The notes: generated from the sequence alone by a model not told the origin. A stretch of 5,992 nt of DNA from an uncultured Alphaproteobacteria bacterium (GCA_903933475.1 CAIZKE010000330.1:1-5992), one strand, 5' to 3'. Shown: positions 1 through 5,892, counted from the first letter of the stretch. Translations and numbers: made by a program.

Positions 1-41
1 CGGGCGTTGACGTCGGAAAGGATGATCGAGGGCTGGGTCAC
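1..41 (-). CDS. mrdA: Penicillin-binding protein 2, N-terminal fragment (cut by window edge)
   Basis: Only the first 14 codons lie in the window. From a GTG start they read VTQPSIILSDVNAR, which resembles the N-terminus of alphaproteobacterial PBP2 just before its membrane anchor. PBP2 is the inner-membrane class B transpeptidase that crosslinks peptidoglycan during lateral elongation, working with RodA and the MreBCD complex. The start lies 5 nt after the mreD stop, and mrdA is the expected next gene in mre clusters of this group. No good Shine-Dalgarno sequence precedes the GTG, so translation may be coupled to mreD. The call rests on a short peptide plus position; the catalytic domains are outside the window. 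Confidence 0.75.
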   Translation of the reverse strand, partial: MTQPSIILSDVNA

Positions 42-46
42 GGAGG

Positions 47-559
47 TCAGCGGAACCGGATGTCGGCGTCGCGGAAGCGCGCGATCAGCCAGACGGCGAA
101 GGGAAAGAGCAGGACGGTGGATAGCCACTGCAGGGCGGTCGCCGCAAGGGCGGGGGGGCTTTCGGTCACGGCGGCGGCGATCAGCCAGCCCACGCCCTGG
201 GCGACCAGGCAGGTGAGCGCATACCAGACCCCCAGCACGAGGTTCGACTGGCCGGCAAGGACGTTGCGGATGGCCAGGACCGGCAGGTAGCCCGCCAGCA
301 GTGAGATCGCCCAGAGGCCGGACGGGGCGCCCCAGAGCACGTCGAGGGCGAGGCCGCCCAGCAGCAGGGCGAAGGCCGGAGCCAGGGCCGGGCGGATGAC
401 CCCCCAGGCAAAGGCCGGGACCATCAGGGTCACGGGTTCCGGAAGGGGCAGGCCGAGCACGTGGATCGGCGTCGCCAGGACCAGGCTCAACCCCAGGCAG
501 GCCAGGAGCGGTGCCCCGACCCAGCGGGAGAGTCTCAGGGGACGCGCAACGGCGGTCAT
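47..559 (-). CDS. mreD: Rod shape-determining protein MreD
   Basis: A 170-residue, very hydrophobic integral membrane protein of usual MreD length. Likely transmembrane segments are at residues 13-34, 43-58, 60-78, 82-99, 107-130 and 137-161. A charged tail follows (RFRDADIRFR). MreD is the poorly conserved membrane partner of MreC in the elongasome, and it links the cytoplasmic MreB filament to the PBP2/RodA wall synthases. The sequence has few diagnostic residues, so the call depends mainly on hydropathy, size and position between mreC and mrdA. The ATG overlaps the mreC stop (ATGA, 4 nt), and a GGAG at 568-571, 8 nt upstream inside mreC, fixes this start. Translational coupling with mreC is likely. 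Confidence 0.92.
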   Translation of the reverse strand: MTAVARPLRLSRWVGAPLLACLGLSLVLATPIHVLGLPLPEPVTLMVPAFAWGVIRPALAPAFALLLGGLALDVLWGAPSGLWAISLLAGYLPVLAIRNVLAGQSNLVLGVWYALTCLVAQGVGWLIAAAVTESPPALAATALQWLSTVLLFPFAVWLIARFRDADIRFR

Positions 560-1596
560 GCAGCGGGCTCCCGGGCGGGCGCACGCTGATCGGCGGGGGA
601 CGGAGCGGGCTTTGCTTGAACGGGCTTGGCCTGAGTGGGCTTTGCCTGGGTGGGCTTTGCCTGAGTGGGCTTCGGCTTCGGAACGGGAAAGGCGGGCACC
701 GGGGTCGGCGGCGGCGGCGGCGAGGGCCGGCTCAGGGCGCGCAGGTCCTCGAGCTTCACAAAGTCCTCGAACATGACGATCCGGACGTAGTCGATGGGCG
801 CCGCGTCAGTGGCTAGGCGGACCCGCCATCCCCCGTCGGCACCGCGGACGACGCGGCCGACTGCAAAGCCACGGGGCAGGACGCCGCCATCCCCGGAGGT
901 CAGGACCAGATCGCCCTCGCGCGCCGCGTCCCGTCCCCTCAGGTAGGACAGTTCCGGTGCCCAGCCGCCATCCCCTGTCAGGATCGCCCGGGCACGGGTG
1001 CGCTGGATCATGACCGGGGTGCGGGAGGCCGCGTCGGTCAGCATGAGCATCCGGCTGACCCGAGGCGTTACACCGATCACCCGGCCCGCCAGGCCGTTCT
1101 CGGTCAGCACCGGATGGCCGACCTTCACGCCGCGTTCCGATCCGGCGTTGATGAGGCGGGTGTTGGCGTAGGGGCCCCGGCTCTCGCTCACTGCCCTTGC
1201 GGTGACCATGGGCGCGGGTGGGTCCAGGGTCAGGCCCAGGAGGGCGCGGTATCGGGCGTTCTCGTCCTCGAGGGTGACCGCCTTCTCACGCCAGGTGCGG
1301 GCGGCAGCCAGCTCAGACTTCAGGCGACGATTCTCGGACGCCGCGAAGAAATAGCCGGAGATCCCCTGCCCGACACCGCCCATCCAGCGGACGGGAGCGG
1401 CCAGGACGCCGGTGACCGGTGCCACCACCTGGTCCGAAGCCCTGCGCAGGGCGCTGGAAGCGCCCGTCTGGTAGGTTTGTCGCCGGTCCGCCATCAAGAG
1501 GGCGAAGGCCACCAGGAGGGCCACCACAGCGGCTGCCGCCGCGCCCAACAGAAGGGGCAGCCTCACCTCGCCGAAGGGATTGTCCCTGAAAGACAC
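556..1596 (-). CDS. mreC: Rod shape-determining protein MreC
   Basis: A 346-residue bitopic membrane protein of the elongasome. The cytoplasmic N-terminus (about 1-12) is followed by one membrane segment (13-36), a periplasmic coiled coil (about 84-122, with NRRLKSELAAAR and LEDENARYRALL) and the paired beta-barrel MreC domain (about 128-280). Conserved-looking stretches include INAGSERGVKVG (149-160), VLTENGLAGRV (163-173) and LVLTSGDGGVLPRG (230-243). MreC binds PBP2 and is thought to switch it on. The start is GTG; AGGGAG lies 12 nt upstream, a rather long spacing, and no in-frame ATG fits better. Residues 291-346 form a proline-rich tail with four TQAKP-type repeats, extending beyond the conserved core. 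The gene follows mreB after 108 nt and overlaps mreD by 4 nt. Confidence 0.96.
   Translation of the reverse strand: MSFRDNPFGEVRLPLLLGAAAAAVVALLVAFALLMADRRQTYQTGASSALRRASDQVVAPVTGVLAAPVRWMGGVGQGISGYFFAASENRRLKSELAAARTWREKAVTLEDENARYRALLGLTLDPPAPMVTARAVSESRGPYANTRLINAGSERGVKVGHPVLTENGLAGRVIGVTPRVSRMLMLTDAASRTPVMIQRTRARAILTGDGGWAPELSYLRGRDAAREGDLVLTSGDGGVLPRGFAVGRVVRGADGGWRVRLATDAAPIDYVRIVMFEDFVKLEDLRALSRPSPPPPPTPVPAFPVPKPKPTQAKPTQAKPTQAKPVQAKPAPSPADQRAPAREPAA
607..666 (-). repeat. 15-bp tandem repeat inside mreC (TQAKP repeats)
   Basis: Four consecutive 15-bp units, 607-621, 622-636, 637-651 and 652-666, each start with gggctt on the plus strand. The last two differ by one base, and a decayed fifth unit may follow at 667-681. 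On the coding strand they specify TQAKP, TQAKP, TQAKP and VQAKP (MreC residues 311-330). The unit length is a multiple of three, so gain or loss of copies keeps the frame and changes only tail length. Confidence 0.9.
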
Positions 1597-1704
1597 GGAA
1601 CCGACGATCTCCCTGGGGCCCCGACCGAAGGAGGCCCCCCTGCTCTACGCTGCCGACCAGCTCCGCCTAGATTTCCCGTTCCCGCGATTCCCGCCAGAGC
1701 CGCG
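1597..1704 (-). other. mreB-mreC intergenic spacer with GC-rich hairpin
   Basis: This 108-nt gap is longer than the other junctions of the cluster. On the minus strand a 6-bp stem, GGGGCC/GGCCCC (plus positions 1633-1638 and 1615-1620), closes a 12-nt loop just upstream of the AGGGAG element of mreC. No U-run follows, so it does not look like an intrinsic terminator. It could hide the mreC ribosome binding site or mark an RNA processing or stability point that sets the MreB:MreC ratio; that is inference. A GANTC site lies at 1686-1690. No separate promoter could be recognised. Confidence 0.4.
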
Positions 1705-2748
1705 TCAGGCCGCGCCGGCGTCCATCACGCTCTTCATCCAGGCCGGATGCTCGAGCACCTTGCCGCAACCCAGGGCCACGCAGGAGAGCGGATCGTCAGC
1801 GACGGTGACCGGCAGGCCGGTATGGTCACGGATTTCGGCGTCCAGACCTCTCAGCAGGGCGCCGCCGCCCGTGAGCATGATGCCCTTGTCGGCGATATCC
1901 GACGCCAGCTCCGGCGGCGTGGACTCCAGGGCCATCTTCACGGCTTCGACAATCTGGGACACCGGCTCCGAAAGCGCTTCGGCCGCCTGCCTCTCGGCCA
2001 CGCGGACCTCCCGCGGGACGCCCTGCATGAGGTCGCGGCCCTTGACGTCGATGGCCAGGCCGTCGCCCTCCTCGGGCACCCGGGCGGTACCAATTTCCTT
2101 CTTGATCCGCTCGGCCGTAGTCTCGCCGATGAGCAGGTTAAAGTTGCGACGCATGTACGAAATGATCGCCTCGTCCATGATGTCGCCGCCAACCCGGACC
2201 GAGCGGGAATAGACGACGCCCGAGAGGGAGAGCACCGCCACCTCTGTGGTGCCGCCGCCGATGTCCACCACCATCGAACCCGTGGCCTCGTGGATCGGCA
2301 GGCCGGCGCCGATGGCCGCCGCCATGGGCTCATCCATCAGGGCCACGCGGCGGGCGCCGGCGTTCAGGCAGCTGTCCTTGATGGCCCGGCGTTCCACCGC
2401 CGTGGCGCCCGAGGGCACGCAGACGATGACCTTGGGGTTCACGAAGCCCTTGTGGTTGTGAACCTTACGGATGAAGTACTTGATCATCTCCTCGGCCACT
2501 TCGAAGTCAGCGATGACACCATCGCGCAGGGGCCGGATGGCCTCCATGTGGCCGGGGGTCCGGCCCAGCATCTGCTTGGCTTCAAGGCCGACCGCATAGG
2601 TCTCCTTGCGACCGCCAACCGTGCGCAGGGCGACCACCGAGGGCTCGTTCAGCACGATGCCCCGCCCCTTCATGTAGATGAGGGTGTTGGCGGTGCCGAG
2701 GTCGATGGCGATGTCCTTGGTGACAGAGCCGAAGAGGGACGAAAACAT
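1705..2748 (-). CDS. mreB: Actin-like cell-shape protein MreB
   Basis: A 347-residue bacterial actin of standard length. It polymerises with ATP into antiparallel double filaments on the inner face of the membrane and orients the elongasome. Actin-fold motifs are all present: phosphate-1 DLGTANT (16-22), the segment with E140 in LMDEPMAAAIGAG (137-149), phosphate-2 DIGGGTTE (162-169) and the adenosine motif LTGGGALLRGL (292-302). The hydrophobic N-terminus MFSSLFG fits the membrane-contacting end known in the family. No key residue is missing. The ATG is preceded by a weak GGGA with 6-nt spacing; the family N-terminus supports this start. It is the first gene of the mreB-mreC-mreD-mrdA cluster. 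The 5' region carries three close GANTC sites, so cell-cycle-linked transcription is possible but unproven. Confidence 0.99.
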   Translation of the reverse strand: MFSSLFGSVTKDIAIDLGTANTLIYMKGRGIVLNEPSVVALRTVGGRKETYAVGLEAKQMLGRTPGHMEAIRPLRDGVIADFEVAEEMIKYFIRKVHNHKGFVNPKVIVCVPSGATAVERRAIKDSCLNAGARRVALMDEPMAAAIGAGLPIHEATGSMVVDIGGGTTEVAVLSLSGVVYSRSVRVGGDIMDEAIISYMRRNFNLLIGETTAERIKKEIGTARVPEEGDGLAIDVKGRDLMQGVPREVRVAERQAAEALSEPVSQIVEAVKMALESTPPELASDIADKGIMLTGGGALLRGLDAEIRDHTGLPVTVADDPLSCVALGCGKVLEHPAWMKSVMDAGAA

Positions 2749-2954
2749 ACAGTTTCCCGGAGGCGGAGGGCGGCGTCGGAGGGGCCTGGCGAGGGTCTGG
2801 ATCCGCGGCCTTCGTCGCCTCCCCTGGCGCGCGCCGTCGGACCTGGCCTCGTCTGGGCGGAACAGATCGTCCTCTGCCCTGCGAATGGGGTGAATTCAAG
2901 ACGAATCCGTCCCCATCGACTCCCTCGGCCTGCGGATTCTATCCGGCCCCGGCC
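2749..2954 (-). promoter_or_regulatory. mreB upstream region with three clustered GANTC sites
   Basis: These 206 nt lie directly upstream of mreB and show no convincing ORF. Three GANTC sites occur within 37 bp: GAATC 2903-2907, GACTC 2918-2922 and GATTC 2935-2939. The outer two lie in a 7-bp inverted repeat, gaatccg (2903-2909) with cggattc (2933-2939). A second inverted pair, atgggg (2885-2890) with ccccat (2911-2916), overlaps it. TAGAAT on the minus strand (plus 2936-2941) could be a -10 box and overlaps a GANTC, but no matching -35 was found, so the exact promoter is unassigned. In Caulobacter, CcrM methylates GANTC and GcrA acts on promoters containing methylated sites; applying that here is inference. 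Confidence 0.45.
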
Positions 2955-3125
2955 TCAGGCGCGCGCGACGGACGGCGTCCAGCCGGGTTCCAGCGTCCTG
3001 CGCGGAGGGTGGGCAGTCACATTACCCATGAAGAGTGGCCGGATTTCATGGCCCAGAAGGGCCTGCAGGCGGGGCGAAAAGGCGGCGATCTGGGCCTCGA
3101 GGTCGAAGCCGAGCGGTCCGGTCAT
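2955..3125 (-). CDS. Hypothetical 56-residue protein, unrecognised
   Basis: A small ORF starts with ATG (MTGPLGFDLEAQIAAF) and ends in PGWTPSVARA before TGA. I do not recognise a family. Three things favour a real gene. GGAG (plus 3135-3138) sits 9 nt before the ATG. About four fifths of codons end in G or C while second positions are much more mixed, as expected of genuine genes at this GC content. All five GANTC sites of the surrounding intergenic region fall outside it. The first 30 residues could form an amphipathic helix; the rest is Pro/Arg-rich with no membrane segment or signal peptide. It begins 51 nt after the permease stop on the same strand and could be the third gene of the leuA transcript. 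It could also be chance or a remnant of a longer gene. Confidence 0.5.
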   Translation of the reverse strand: MTGPLGFDLEAQIAAFSPRLQALLGHEIRPLFMGNVTAHPPRRTLEPGWTPSVARA

Positions 3126-3147
3126 GTCTTCCCACTCCGGTTGCCCT

Positions 3148-3172
3148 GAATCCTGCTTCTCCCGAATCCTGC
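3148..3172 (-). repeat. Short direct repeat, each copy containing GANTC
   Basis: The 9-mer gaatcctgc occurs at 3148-3156 and again at 3164-3172, 16 bp apart, in the 51-nt gap between the permease gene and the 56-codon ORF. Each copy begins with GAATC, a CcrM-type site. It may be a regulatory pair or simply a small duplication. Confidence 0.5.
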
Positions 3173-3176
3173 CCCT

Positions 3177-4055
3177 TTAGTTCAGGGCCGTCACCACCAT
3201 GCCGAGGGCGGTGGCCGCGCCGGCGACCAGCTGCCGGGCCGTCAGCTTCTCCCGGAACAGGGTTCGCCCGACCAGGGCGGCGATGGGCGCCTCGATCACA
3301 CCCACAGCGCGGACAGGGCCCGGGGGCGACATGGCCAGGGCCGAGAACCAGAGGGCAGAGGCCCCGGCCCCGCAGGCGCCCGCGCCCAACGACGGCCGCC
3401 AGGCGGCGAAGACTGCCCTCAGGGCCGCGGGATTCAGCACGGCCAGGGCACCGCCCAGCACGGTCGACTGGATCGCCTGGGCAGCGACCACCGAGCCGAT
3501 TCCGGCGAAGATGGGATGTTGCGGCTCCAGGGCCAGACCGGCCTGGCGATAGCCGTTCATCGAGACGGCAAAGAAGGCGGCGGCGGCCAGCCCCAGCAGG
3601 GCGCCGGAATCCAGGGTCCGGATCCCGGCCCGGGGCCAGGACAGGACCAGAAGGCCCGCCGAGGTCACGGCCACGCCCAGCCACTGGGCCGGATGCATGG
3701 TGTCGCCAAAGGCCAGCCATCCCAACAGCGCCCCCATGGGCAGGGCCGCCTGTTGGAGGAAGGTGGCCACCGCGAAACCAGCCCGCTGCATGGCCACAAG
3801 CAGGCAGGCGGTGGCGCCGATCTGGGCCAGGCCCCCGCCGCCGACGGCCAGGAGGAACCGCAGGTCCGGCGTCGGCTGGGCGCCCGGCGTCGCCAGGACG
3901 GCGATCGCCAGCAGGACGAGGGAGAACGGCAGGCCGAACAGGAACCGGACCAGGGTGGCGCCCCACGGTCCGGCCTCGCCGATCATGCCGCGCTGGAAGG
4001 CGTTCCGGGCGACCTGGAGCGGGGCGGCGGCCGCGGCGAGCACGGCCCACAGCAT
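3177..4055 (-). CDS. EamA/DMT-family transporter
   Basis: A 292-residue inner-membrane protein with about ten hydrophobic segments in two halves, the layout of the drug/metabolite transporter superfamily (two EamA repeats). Likely segments are 1-17, 31-54, 66-88, 94-117, 123-141, 149-168, 182-205, 222-243, 246-264 and 273-291. The end of the second half, VIEAPIAALVGRTLFREKLTARQLVAGAA, has the usual EamA look: a helix with Pro, then a short charged loop, then the last helix. Members export or import amino acids, sugars, nucleosides or other metabolites; the substrate cannot be read from sequence. It starts 3 nt after the leuA stop without a strong Shine-Dalgarno sequence, so cotranscription and reinitiation are likely. 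This context makes a leucine-pathway compound a reasonable but untested guess. Confidence 0.9.
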   Translation of the reverse strand: MLWAVLAAAAAPLQVARNAFQRGMIGEAGPWGATLVRFLFGLPFSLVLLAIAVLATPGAQPTPDLRFLLAVGGGGLAQIGATACLLVAMQRAGFAVATFLQQAALPMGALLGWLAFGDTMHPAQWLGVAVTSAGLLVLSWPRAGIRTLDSGALLGLAAAAFFAVSMNGYRQAGLALEPQHPIFAGIGSVVAAQAIQSTVLGGALAVLNPAALRAVFAAWRPSLGAGACGAGASALWFSALAMSPPGPVRAVGVIEAPIAALVGRTLFREKLTARQLVAGAATALGMVVTALN

Positions 4056-4058
4056 GGA

Positions 4059-5654
4059 TCAGAACCCGCTGGCGACGCGGGCCCCGGGTGCAGACCTCTC
4101 CCGCCGGGCGATCAGGTTGTTGAGGGCGTTGACATAGGCCTTGGCCGAGGCGGTCAGGGTATCGGTATCCGCCGCCTGGCCAGTGGCGATCCGGCCGTCT
4201 TCCTCGAGGCGGACCGAGACCTGGGCCTGGGCGTCCGTGCCCTCGGTAACGGCATGCACCTGGAAGAGCCTCAGGTCGGACTCGTGCGGCACGGCCTTGC
4301 GGATGGCGTGGAAGACCGCGTCTACGGGCCCGTCGCCGGTAGCGGCCGCGATGCGCTCCTCACCATCCACGGTCAGGACGAGGTCCGCGGTCTGCGGCCC
4401 TTCGGTGCCCGCCACCACCCGCAGGCTCTTCACCTGGATGCGATCGGCACCTGAGGCCAGGGCATCGTCGACCAGGGCGACAATGTCTTCATCGAAGACG
4501 TCCTTCTTCTTGTCGGCGAGGTCCTTGAAGCGCTGGAAGGCCTCGTTCAGGGCGTTCTGGCCCAGCTCATAGCCCAGGCCCTTCAGCTTCTCGCGGAAGG
4601 CATGGCGACCCGAGTGCTTGCCCATGACCAGGTTGGTGCCCCCCTGCCCCACATCCTCCGGACGCATGATCTCGTAGGTCTCGGCATTCTTGAGCATGCC
4701 GTCCTGGTGGATGCCGCTCTCGTGGGCAAAGGCGTTCTTGCCGACGATGGCCTTGTTGTACTGGACCGGAAAACCGGTGATGGCCGAGACATACCGGCTG
4801 GCGCGGGTGATGTGCTGGGTCTGGACGCCCGTCTCGAAGAGCAGCCGGTCGCCGCGCACCTTCAGGGCCATCACGACTTCTTCGAGGGCGGCGTTGCCGG
4901 CCCGCTCGCCCATGCCGTTGATCGCGACCTCAACCTGCCGGGCGCCGCCCTGCACGCCGGCCAGGCTGTTGGCGACGGCCAGGCCCAGGTCGTTGTGGCA
5001 GTGGGTGGAGAAGATGACCCCGTCCGCGCCGGGCACGTTCTCGATCAGGTCGCGGAACACCGCCTCGTACTCGGAGGGGTAGGTGTAGCCCACGGTATCC
5101 GGGATGTTGATGGTCGTGGCGCCGGCGCGGATGGCCGCCTCGACGCAGCGCCGCAGGAAGTCGCGCTCGGTCCGGGTGGCGTCCTCGGCTGACCACTCGA
5201 CATCGCCGCACAGGTTGCGGGCGTGGGACACCGAGCGGGAAACCATCTCCAGCACGGCGTCGGGCTCCATCTGCAGCTTCCACTTCATGTGGACTGGGCT
5301 GGTGGAAATGAAGGTATGGATGCGGCCGCGCTTGGCCGGGCGGATGGCCTCGGCGCAGCGCTCGATGTCGGCCTGGCCGGCCCGGGCAAGGCCGCAGATC
5401 GTACTCTCGGTGACGATCTCGGAGATGCGGCGGACGGATTCAAAGTCACCGTTGGAGGCGATGGGAAAGCCCGCCTCGATGACGTCGACCCGCATCTCCT
5501 CGAGGATCTTGGCCAGCTCCAGCTTCTCCTCCAGGGACATGGAGGCGCCGGGCGACTGCTCGCCATCGCGCATGGTGGTGTCAAAGACGACGACCCGGTC
5601 CTTGGGGTCCTGGGCGGCGGACGCAGACGGGGCGTCGGTGGAAATCGGGTTCAT
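4059..5654 (-). CDS. leuA: 2-isopropylmalate synthase
   Basis: A 531-residue enzyme that condenses acetyl-CoA with 2-oxoisovalerate to 2-isopropylmalate, the first committed step of leucine synthesis. The catalytic barrel opens with DTTMRDGEQSPG (25-36; R29, D30). Metal ligands of the family are D30, H218 and H220 (in THCHNDLG) and N254 (in GMGERAGN). HESGIHQDG (311-319) marks the subdomain after the barrel. A C-terminal regulatory domain (about 405-515, with GDGPVDAVFHAI at 440-451) is complete, so feedback inhibition by leucine is expected. The motif set and full allosteric domain favour LeuA over homocitrate or citramalate synthase. No clear Shine-Dalgarno sequence precedes the ATG; it is kept because the family N-terminus begins shortly after it. 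An 18-codon ORF upstream ends across this start (ATGA). Confidence 0.98.
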   Translation of the reverse strand: MNPISTDAPSASAAQDPKDRVVVFDTTMRDGEQSPGASMSLEEKLELAKILEEMRVDVIEAGFPIASNGDFESVRRISEIVTESTICGLARAGQADIERCAEAIRPAKRGRIHTFISTSPVHMKWKLQMEPDAVLEMVSRSVSHARNLCGDVEWSAEDATRTERDFLRRCVEAAIRAGATTINIPDTVGYTYPSEYEAVFRDLIENVPGADGVIFSTHCHNDLGLAVANSLAGVQGGARQVEVAINGMGERAGNAALEEVVMALKVRGDRLLFETGVQTQHITRASRYVSAITGFPVQYNKAIVGKNAFAHESGIHQDGMLKNAETYEIMRPEDVGQGGTNLVMGKHSGRHAFREKLKGLGYELGQNALNEAFQRFKDLADKKKDVFDEDIVALVDDALASGADRIQVKSLRVVAGTEGPQTADLVLTVDGEERIAAATGDGPVDAVFHAIRKAVPHESDLRLFQVHAVTEGTDAQAQVSVRLEEDGRIATGQAADTDTLTASAKAYVNALNNLIARRERSAPGARVASGF

Positions 5655-5806
5655 GTGGGGGCTCGCGGTTCGCGGGGGCTGGGGATCAGGTCGGGTGGGA
5701 GGGCCATCCCCTGAAACGCCCGGCCGCGACGAGGCGCAGCCTGAAGAGGCGCTCAGGGGCGACTAAGCCCCTGCTGAAGGCCAAGACTGGGCGCGACCGC
5801 GATCAT
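5655..5806 (-). promoter_or_regulatory. leuA: leuA 5' leader with mutually exclusive RNA stems
   Basis: About 150 nt lie between the predicted transcription start and the leuA ATG. Stem A is a perfect 7-bp hairpin, CAGGGGC/GCCCCTG with a 6-nt loop (plus 5754-5773). Stem B pairs the same central segment (plus 5748-5759) with a downstream segment (plus 5708-5720): CCCCTGA with TCAGGGG, continuing as GCGCC with GGCGT across a one-base bulge, about 12 bp with one G-U pair. The two stems share 5754-5759 and cannot coexist. No U-run follows either, so a translational or Rho-linked effect is more likely than intrinsic termination. No energies were calculated, and function is inference. Confidence 0.4.
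5753..5806 (-). CDS. Possible 17-codon leader peptide upstream of leuA
   Basis: The ORF reads MIAVAPSLGLQQGLSRP and then TGA; an in-frame ATG at 5816-5818 would add four residues but lies within the predicted -10 area. It has one Ile, one Val and three Leu codons, all three Leu being CTT, which looks rare beside the CTG/CTC used at the start of leuA. Its stop lies at the base of stem A. If the predicted transcription start is right, the mRNA would begin almost at this ATG and be translated leaderless. Classical Leu leaders have a run of adjacent Leu codons, which is absent here, so the case is weak. Confidence 0.25.
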   Translation of the reverse strand: MIAVAPSLGLQQGLSRP

Positions 5807-5813
5807 GAAATGG

Positions 5814-5842
5814 CTCATAGCGATTTGGCGACTCTGACGCAA
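5814..5842 (-). promoter_or_regulatory. leuA: Candidate sigma70 promoter of leuA
   Basis: On the minus strand TTGCGT (plus 5837-5842) and TATGAG (plus 5814-5819) are separated by 17 nt. They match the -35 and -10 consensus at 3 and 4 of 6 positions, and the extended GCTATGAG resembles the GCTANAWC form described for Caulobacter housekeeping promoters. The surroundings are AT-richer than the rest of the window. A start near 5807 would follow. The -35 overlaps one half of the nearer dyad, and GANTC sites at 5830-5834 and 5843-5847 flank the -35. Confidence 0.45.
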
Positions 5843-5851
5843 GAGTCTTGC
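5839..5851. promoter_or_regulatory. Inverted repeat GCAAG-N3-CTTGC, promoter-proximal copy
   Basis: The dyad gcaag-agt-cttgc extends by one base pair on each side (c at 5838, g at 5852) to a 15-bp palindrome with a single central base. It overlaps the predicted leuA -35 box and has a GAGTC site in its centre. It is a likely protein-binding site, since the same element recurs at 5880-5892. The regulator is unknown. Confidence 0.5.
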
Positions 5852-5879
5852 GCAAAATTCTCCCTGAAGGCTCCACTCG

Positions 5880-5892
5880 GCAAGAACCTTGC
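5880..5892. promoter_or_regulatory. Inverted repeat GCAAG-N3-CTTGC, upstream copy
   Basis: The dyad gcaag-aac-cttgc matches the proximal copy at 13 of 15 positions when aligned over gcaaga-NN-cttgcgc. Centres are 41 bp apart, close to four helical turns, so two bound dimers would sit on the same DNA face. It lies about 80 bp upstream of the predicted transcription start. Confidence 0.5.

Noticed and set aside
2933..2945. Perfect cggat-tct-atccg hairpin after the 56-codon ORF, considered as a terminator.
   Set aside because: The stem is only 5 bp and no U-run follows on either strand. It is better seen as part of the inverted repeats around the GANTC sites.
1114..3180. Plus-strand open frame of 688 codons antisense to mreB and mreC.
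   Set aside because: It overlies two genes with clear family motifs on the other strand. Its length comes from strong GC bias at codon third positions, which removes stops from a shadow frame, and its product shows no recognisable domain.
3035..4123. Long Arg/Pro/Gly-rich open frames on both strands across the permease gene.
   Set aside because: They are alternative frames of the permease gene. The chosen frame gives ten membrane segments, while these give low-complexity Arg-rich products.
5651..5707. An 18-codon ORF (MALPPDLIPSPR...) whose TGA overlaps the leuA ATG.
   Set aside because: The overlap suggests coupling, but its CAGGGG abuts the ATG with no spacing, the product is proline-rich without Leu enrichment, and chance is likely in this GC-rich leader. 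It could become relevant if the leader stems are confirmed.
5838..5892. The two dyads considered as Rho-independent terminators of an upstream gene.
   Set aside because: Loops of one to three bases with short stems and no U-tract are poor terminators. The repeated identical core and helical spacing fit protein-binding sites better.
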